Assembly: GCA_910591455.2 (NCBI GenBank)
Contig: OU342819.1
Span: 8,689,333 to 8,753,332, forward strand
Direction of reading: 5' to 3'
Source: Pholis gunnellus
Taxonomy: Eukaryota > Chordata > Actinopteri > Perciformes > Pholidae
Length of the DNA stretch: 64,000 nucleotides
In this document: in pieces, positions 58,118-64,000 of the stretch
How positions within the stretch are numbered: the stretch's first letter is position 1
How the letters are laid out: each line of letters starts with the position of its first letter
Program-made: the position numbers and the translations under genes
The notes under the pieces: model-generated
Database searches by the model: none
Seen by the model: the letters and a program-made list of their open reading frames with translations, nothing else
Told to the model about the DNA's origin: nothing

Positions 58118-59837
58118 ATGTGGGTGACGTCAGTCATCATGTCTGAAAGCTCCCTTCCTGAAAACACACCTGAGAAAACACACGCTGCCATGCACATGTG
58201 TCGGCCCACTCACAGTCCCTCACAGACGTATCCATGCATTTTCTCTGACACAGATGCATGTGTACAAGCAAATAGCATGCAAACACTTTCTTTTGAAAGC
58301 ACAACACACACGTCGTGTCGCTGACAGATGAAAACATGACGTCCCCAAAAAGTCAACATTTCAGTCTGCGACCTGTTCTGATTGATCTGACTGTTGGTGA
58401 AACTACACCGTTTAGAGAATTCAGTTTTGAAAGAGTGCATGAGTCCTTCAGAGTACTCATAAAGAAACCTATAAAACTTTATTTTTAAATGTATAAAACA
58501 CTATAATAACAACAGATGAAGTAAGACAAAGTTTGCATGCTATGAAATACAGTATTGTGTCTGTTTTAGAAGTAATTTAATGAACCTTCAAATTAAAATA
58601 CCAATGAAATTTATTGCAGACAAAATGTATTTGTTTTGGTTTGACAGGTTTTCAGAAATTCACTTGCAGATGTATATACATGCCTTACTTTGTTATATTT
58701 ATAGAAGAAGAATTCATGGGAATTCCAAATAAATGCTGTAAAGTAAAGCCCAAAATGTTGGCAAAACAAAAAAAGTTTGGAAACAAATCCTTTTCAATTT
58801 GATACACGTCAAGGAAAAGATGAGACCGATAAAAAACTAAGTGTGTAAAGATCCTCTGTCCTGTGGACATTTGGACCTGCAGTAGATCTGTGTTTCATCC
58901 AGACCATGACACAGTGGACATAAGGGATGATGCACACTGACTTCTGGTTGCTGCCCAGTACAACCAGTTTGACCTGTTGGCCACTGTGCAGCCCCGCTGG
59001 AGCAGTCGGACGTTTCATGCCATGCCCAGTGACGCCTAAGTGGTTATTAATAAGGTTGGGGCGCCTCCGCTACCAGATATATCCCGCTGGTAAAACAGAT
59101 CTCAAGAGCTAAATTCAACACTGCCCTTCCTTGGTTCTTCAGCAATACACCGCCAAGTGTTGAAGTCGAACGGACCAAGCGGTTGTCGAGAAAATCAAAG
59201 GACAGACACACAGACGGAAACTCCCTCCATTTGAGTACGATTTTACAATTCCAGCAAATATAATATCATGACATGTCCTCAAATAATGATATAAAAGACA
59301 CATTATTTAGTTTGAAGTATAAGTCTACCACATTGAGTCTGTGGTTTTAATGAGTGCTCAAGTGCGCTCTAAGTAGGCTTACTCTAGCTTAATGGGACTG
59401 TCACCTCAGCTTTGGTTATCTCTCTTTGCCGCGCTAATTAAACCAAAGTGTGCCACCGGGTCCACTTACAGGTGAAATCTGCTGCAAGGGTTGCTTTATG
59501 TCATGACATAGTAGGAGGATGCTGTGGAAAATGAGCGAAAGATTCTCTCAAGGCTTAGTTTTGAGAATAAATATGTTATTGTTTTCAGAGAATTAGCGCA
59601 GACTGAGGGAGGGAAGACATACCATCATCATTGTAACAGAAAGCAGAAAGCTTTGGGGTTTATGGGAAATGTGGTTTCAATTTTTAGAAACAATTACAAT
59701 GCGACTGACATTGATAGAGACTTCACCATGGTCTTGTGGTCCCTTCATTCTTTATTAATTAATTGATAATTGGATAATGAAATAATACTCTAATGTTAAA
59801 TAACATACTCAAAGTCTTTAACGTGTACTTGCTTTCT
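58115..59837. other. non-coding DNA
   Basis: 59150-59225 (GTGTTGAAGTCGAACGGACC and AGGACAGACACACAGACGG) resembles the end of a common fish repeat I remember as 'agtttgaagtcgatcgga...', at low confidence. 59410-59448 can form a small hairpin. No gene. Confidence 0.45.
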
Positions 59838-59962
59838 TACTGTACCACTCTCATGTCTAAAACAAACATGTCAATTTGTGAGCTTTAGTGGTGCTGGTGG
59901 GTTTCCGGTCTGTATGCTAAGCTAAGCTAACTGGCTGCAGCTACAAATTTGCCATAAAGACT
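59838..59962 (-). mobile_element. family B element copy 2, first half
   Basis: Carries GAGCTTTAGTGGTGCTGGT, TTTCCGGTCTGTATGCTAAG, CTAAGCTAACTGGCTGCAG and CTACAAATTTGCC, the reverse of the 8.2-kb copy. It has an internal deletion. The element is broken at 59962 by the insertion at 59963-60871 and resumes at 60872. Confidence 0.75.
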
Positions 59963-60871
59963 TTGGGGCTCGTTCACCAATATTTTCATCGGTGTCTTTT
60001 TTAAATTTGTTCTTAAGAAAGTTCCTAAGATGTGTGCATACCTGTGTTCTTATAATGATGAATCCTATTGTCCTCGTAAATGGAAGGCGTGTGCCAGTTG
60101 ATCCTAATCCGCATCAGCAAACATCTGCCAGCTGCCATTAAAGGGCATGAGACTGCAGGGCCGTGTGCACACACAGAACCTGAAACGTCCAAATGAAAGT
60201 CTGAAGGGGGTGGAGCGCAGGACTCCAACCCTAAAAGATCCTTCAATGTTTCTGAAGTGGAGGTACGTCTACAAGAGGTGAATGCCAAATTTCTATATAC
60301 ATTTAATTACTGTCCTATGTATATTAAAATACAGTATAATACATACAGTACTGTATAGAAATATAGCTTACTGCAGTTCAAATTATAAGTAGGCTATCGC
60401 CTAAAACAGATTGGTGGAGGTTTCAGTGCATTTCTAAATTTTAACAGGCCCAGAAATGAACTGTAGGCTATTATTGCTTAATATGATAATAGTATATAAA
60501 TAATATCTTTTTTCATATGTTATTATTTATGAAACGACCTAAAGCGAACTTCTTGATTACCGTAAACAAATTATTTAACAGCATTTGTAAAATGATTATT
60601 CAGTCCCACTTTTTTCTGATCCATCCAAGCTGCTCGTCACTAACAGTAATCACTAGAAGCAGTTTCCACTGTAATGAAAATAATCGTTTTTTTATAACAT
60701 ATAATAACCAATAATTTTGCACAAACATGTCAGGAATGTGCGGAAGTGTACTCTTGAGTGTGCGTACATGCTGTTCGTACTGAAGAACACATCCCAAATG
60801 ATGAATGTCAGAATCTTTGTGAAAACTGCGTAACAAGTTGTTCTTAAGAACGATCGGTGAATGAGGCTCAA
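59963..60871. mobile_element. 909-bp terminal-inverted-repeat element nested in family B
   Basis: The ends are TTGGGGCTCGTTCACC (59963-59978) and, read in reverse, TTGAGCCTCATTCACC (60871-60856); 13 of 16 positions match. Each end is followed inward by TTCTTAAGAA. Removing it brings the two halves of the host repeat together. No transposase frame is present; the 87-codon minus frame at 60288-60025 is not recognisable. The ends recall fish PIF/Harbinger-type elements, but the target duplication is unclear, so the superfamily is open. Confidence 0.75.
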
Positions 60872-60935
60872 TGAGAGTGGTTTCAATCTGCTCATCTACA
60901 TCTAGGTAAGAAAGCTACAAAGTATGACTTGCTGT
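60872..60935 (-). mobile_element. family B element copy 2, second half
   Basis: Continues the interrupted host: ATGAGAGTGGTTTCAATCTG, CTCATCTACATCTAGGTAAG, AAAGCTAC. This is the part expected after AGAC in the family. Confidence 0.75.
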
Positions 60936-60974
60936 TTCAACAAAAACATGAAATGTATAGAGTAAAGGCCCTGT

Positions 60975-61309
60975 ACTGAAAGAAAGGGGAGAGAGAGAGA
61001 GAGACGGACAGTGAACGCATAATAGAAACAAGAGGAGAGTCAGAAGAAAAGAAAAAAAAAACTTGGTGCCGGGGTTCCCTGCCTTCCAGCCTGTCTCATT
61101 GTAAATTCCCTCATTTAAAAAATGGTGAAATTCATTTCTCACACAGATGGGAACAGGCAAGGCTGATTTCATTAGAATACCCCATCTGTTGGAGGGAGCG
61201 AGAGAGCGAAAGAGAGAGAGAGAGGGGGGGGGGGTGAGAGGGAGAGAAAACAAACAAGGGAGAACCAAACAAAACAGTTTGCCTGTCCTGGAATAATTTG
61301 TTCCCCCTC

Positions 61310-61343
<34 letters not shown>

Positions 61344-61530
61344 TACTGATGGGAGCTGAATTTGAACAGACATGCTGCCATTTCTAGGGCCAGCTAAAGA
61401 GAGAGAGAGGGTGAGAAACAGAAATATGTGTAGGATATGAGAGAGAGAGATGGTGAGAGGACGTGAAAGAGGGGAACAGGCAGCCGGAGCGATGGAGTGG
61501 GTGGAAAAGCACAAGACAGAGGGAGACGGC
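60975..61530 (+). repeat. purine-rich block with (GA)n, G10 and (TG)15
   Basis: A/G-rich on the plus strand, with GA runs at about 60988-61003 and 61204-61225, then a G10 run. A (TG)n array lies at 61312-61342. The 199-codon minus frame here is a composition artefact. Confidence 0.8.
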
Positions 61531-62295
61531 TAGAGAGTCATAACTTTCCTATGCTTGTGGAAGGAAGGAAAAAAGACAGACAAGACTGCAGATATCAGAC
61601 GATTCTGCACAACTTTAGATATCATTCAGTGATAATGTCTTTTTTTTCCTTCTAAACTGAGCTTGTCATAAACACTCTCCAGACAGGGTGAATATAAAAA
61701 CCACGTAAGAGCCTGGAGTCTTGTCCTCACCATAAGATGATCGGCAAGTAGCTGCACCCAACCAAGAATTACTCCAGTACGTCACCTCCCCTAAACTACA
61801 ACGCTCAAGGTCGAGAAATGAACCCTCAAGCTGCATGTTTATGCTTGTTTAGTTGTCTAGAAACAGACAAATATGTACGTAGGCACAGCTTAATCATCAG
61901 TTTATTGAGAAACCATATCGATGATCACGGCGAGCAGAAAGGGACTGATCAACGGTTAAACCAGCTGTGACCACACTGTATTTTCCACTGCTCACCAGAT
62001 GTTGACTGTGGTGCACAATTCAGTTTTTCAGCTGATCGAAATAGGATAGAGGAATTAGATTTAGCAGTTTTGCCTATTTCTTCTTTTGGACATTTCAGAT
62101 GAAGATCTTTATCAAAATGCCTCGAAGATGCAAATGTGGGTCGAATTTTCAAAATGATCTGACAACACTGAGTGGCAATACTCTGTTATTGAATTAGTAA
62201 GACGTGTAATTTAATAATGGTTGGATGGATGGAGGAGGATGCGAAGGAATGAGAGAGATTTCAGATGCTTTGTTTCATTGAAGCCTAGTCTCTTG
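61531..62295. other. non-coding DNA
   Basis: Nothing recognised. Confidence 0.55.
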
Positions 62296-62299
62296 TGTA

Positions 62300-62385
<86 letters not shown>
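62296..62385. repeat. (GT)n microsatellite
   Basis: About 82 bp of perfect GT after GTATGTATG. Confidence 0.98.
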
Positions 62386-62386
<1 letters not shown>

Positions 62387-62833
62387 ACGGGCGAGCATTT
62401 GATTGATGTCCGGGTGGGAGAGAAGGGTGAGTTCAGATTGCTGTATAATTCATCTTGTATCCTTTTTATTGCATTTGACCAACAGAATTTCCCTACAGTA
62501 GTAATAAAGTGTATCCTCCAAAAGGCATAAACTGCCAAGGAGGACTAATGAGGGGAGGAAGATGAAGAGATGCAGACAGAAAAGCGTTATTAACAGCTTC
62601 TGAACCTTTGGCCCGGATCAGCCAGGCGGGTTGCACCTGGACGGGGGGAATCTGGTATCGCGCTTGGTAGAAGTCTGAAAGTTCAACAAAAACTGCAAGT
62701 TACATCTCTTCCTGAGCTTCAGGGTGAATCGGCATGACCTCATTTGCTTTTTCAGGCCCGGAGGAAGAGAGTTGTTGTCCCATTTAATGCTTGTTTTCAC
62801 TGACAGCAGTTCAGCTAAACTGTGTTTTTCCAG
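62386..62833. other. non-coding DNA
   Basis: Two good-looking acceptors on the plus strand (TTTGCTTTTTCAG ending 62755 and GTGTTTTTCCAG ending 62833) lie within 80 bp of each other. Confidence 0.5.
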
Positions 62834-62914
62834 GAGCAAATTGATATACGTATACTGCCACAAGACAACCTACGAGGAGAGGAGGTTCTCTGGATGCCCG
62901 AATGTAATTATTGA
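62834..62914 (+). CDS. weak candidate terminal exon
   Basis: Behind GCTAAAC...GTGTTTTTCCAG the plus strand reads 26 codons in phase 0 (EQIDIRILPQDNLRGEEV then LWMPECNY) and a TGA at 62912-62914. A second frame is also open through the same bases to a TAG at 62952-62954 (KLIYVYCHKTTYEERRF ...). An ATTAAA poly(A)-type signal follows at 63148-63153. The acceptor and branch-like site are good, but the peptide is short, unrecognised, and has a rival frame. Confidence 0.2.
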   Translation, partial: EQIDIRILPQDNLRGEEVLWMPECNY

Positions 62915-64000
62915 GGAGGAATGGATTGTACTAATGTGTTCAAGTGTTGCATAGGGTTGTTTACTTATGTATTAAGCTTTGTAATTAGTTTGCGCTGTAT
63001 AGTTAAGTCAGATCTACAGTGCAACGTCCCCACGGGGAGAAAGGAGTACATCAGACTTGTGAATTATGGGAGGGCTGTCTCTTTACTCTTTATATTACAA
63101 GCATGAATACAGGGAGACACTACATTTCACATGTAGTTGACAGTTTCATTAAAGATCATATAGTACAGATGCTAGAGCCATAGGTTGGTTATTATTTAGG
63201 CAAACTTAACATAAACTTACATATAATTATACAATTTGCTGATTTATTTTTGCTTTCATTTCGGGTTGTCTTTTAACCAAAAGTGTCCTGCACACACCCA
63301 ACGGTCAACAAAACATGACACTGACTGGAGTAAGCAGGACACAAAATGGTGCTAGTCTAAAATGGGCTTTGGTGAATCAGACCAAAAACTATTTTAATTT
63401 ATAGCATAAAAATGCTGTAGCCGCCTTGTTTTGAACATTTGAGATTTTGCAGAGGGCAGATAGCGTACTCGGGTACTAACTACTACTTTTAACTTGAGGA
63501 GATTTAGTCACATCATCTGTTTCCAGAGTCCAAACATACGGGTGTAGTAATTCAGTAAACGCTCTTCTTCTTCTGGCTCCACTTTGTAATATTTGTCCAG
63601 GATTAACACACCAACTTTCTTAAGCTCACATATATCTGGAAAGCTTTTGCGTCATGGTGTGTGGGTGACTCACACGATATAAAGAAGCCCGTCTTTTTTT
63701 TTTTTTTTGCAATAAAATCAGCTCTGTCTTGTTAGCTTCCCCCTCATCTTTTCTGGCAGTCATAATACAGAAGTGCCTTTGTATGATGGAATGAATTTCC
63801 AAAACGTATGAGGCAAACACCCTTGAATACCTCACAAACATCTCAGAAGGAAAAAAATATAAAAGAAATCCACAGAAAAGCACCCTCCTCTTTAACCGAA
63901 GCATTTGCCCTCACTTATTGCAGTTTCAAGGTAGTGTTTTCCTCCCTCAACCCCTCATTAAAGACTCATTTATTTGAGTTTTCGAAAGTTTGGAGGTGAC
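62915..64000. other. non-coding DNA to the window edge
   Basis: Contains a T16 run at 63693-63708. No gene recognised. Confidence 0.5.

Noticed and set aside
59410..59448. miR-9-like segment (CTTTGGTTATCT with AACCAAAG downstream)
   Set aside because: Only the first 12 bases resemble miR-9; the rest of the mature sequence and the long stem are absent, leaving an 8-bp hairpin.
60915..61514. 199-codon minus-strand frame
   Set aside because: It spans GA, G-run and TG repeats on the other strand; its composition follows the repeats.
6189..62538. Many 60-200-codon frames of alternating Thr-His or Cys-Val
   Set aside because: They are translations of (CA)n and (GT)n arrays, which contain no stop codons in any frame.
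1..64000. CRISPR arrays, bacterial operons, phage, toxin or integrated viral genes
   Set aside because: I looked for them and saw none; the direct repeats present are microsatellites or short duplications, and no reverse transcriptase, capsid or integrase frame is evident.

Overview
This window looks like teleost nuclear DNA, most likely percomorph. The signs are about thirty (CA)n/(GT)n arrays, long pyrimidine or purine blocks, and degraded copies of several dispersed repeats that I recall as abundant in percomorph genomes. I see no bacterial, plasmid, phage or organellar features, no rRNA or tRNA gene, no CRISPR array and no complete protein-coding gene. The region reads as a gene desert or a set of very large introns. 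Most long open frames here are translations of (CA)n, (GT)n or pyrimidine tracts and should not be annotated.

Layout. 0-2.2 kb: a candidate last coding exon on the minus strand at the left edge, then pieces of a dispersed repeat. 2.2-9 kb: unremarkable DNA with a 25-G run, pyrimidine blocks and a terminal-inverted-repeat element at 8.2 kb. 9-16 kb: pyrimidine blocks, an 'ATATCGAT'-type element at 14.1 kb, and a CpG-rich block at 15.2-15.96 kb, which is the best promoter candidate. 16-23.1 kb: microsatellites, a non-autonomous element with inverted ends at 16.9 kb, and two further dispersed repeats. 23-28 kb: quiet, ending in another dispersed repeat. 28-33 kb: very dense simple repeats. 34.4-36.9 kb: a cluster of minus-strand exon-like segments. 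38-57 kb: mostly quiet DNA with simple repeats. 57.1-57.7 kb: a cluster of perfect POU octamers. 59.8-60.9 kb: one element inserted inside a copy of another. 62.8 kb: a possible plus-strand terminal exon.

How the parts may relate. Minus-strand candidate exons at 35516-35600, 34404-34513 and 2-192 have matching splice phases. They could be the 3' end of one gene with a roughly 34 kb last intron. I do not recognise the protein, and phase agreement alone is weak evidence. No undescribed biological system is demonstrated here. The leads most worth testing are the exon series, the CpG-rich block, the octamer cluster, and a repeat pair (31.3 and 38.3 kb) that shares a gap-free reading frame.
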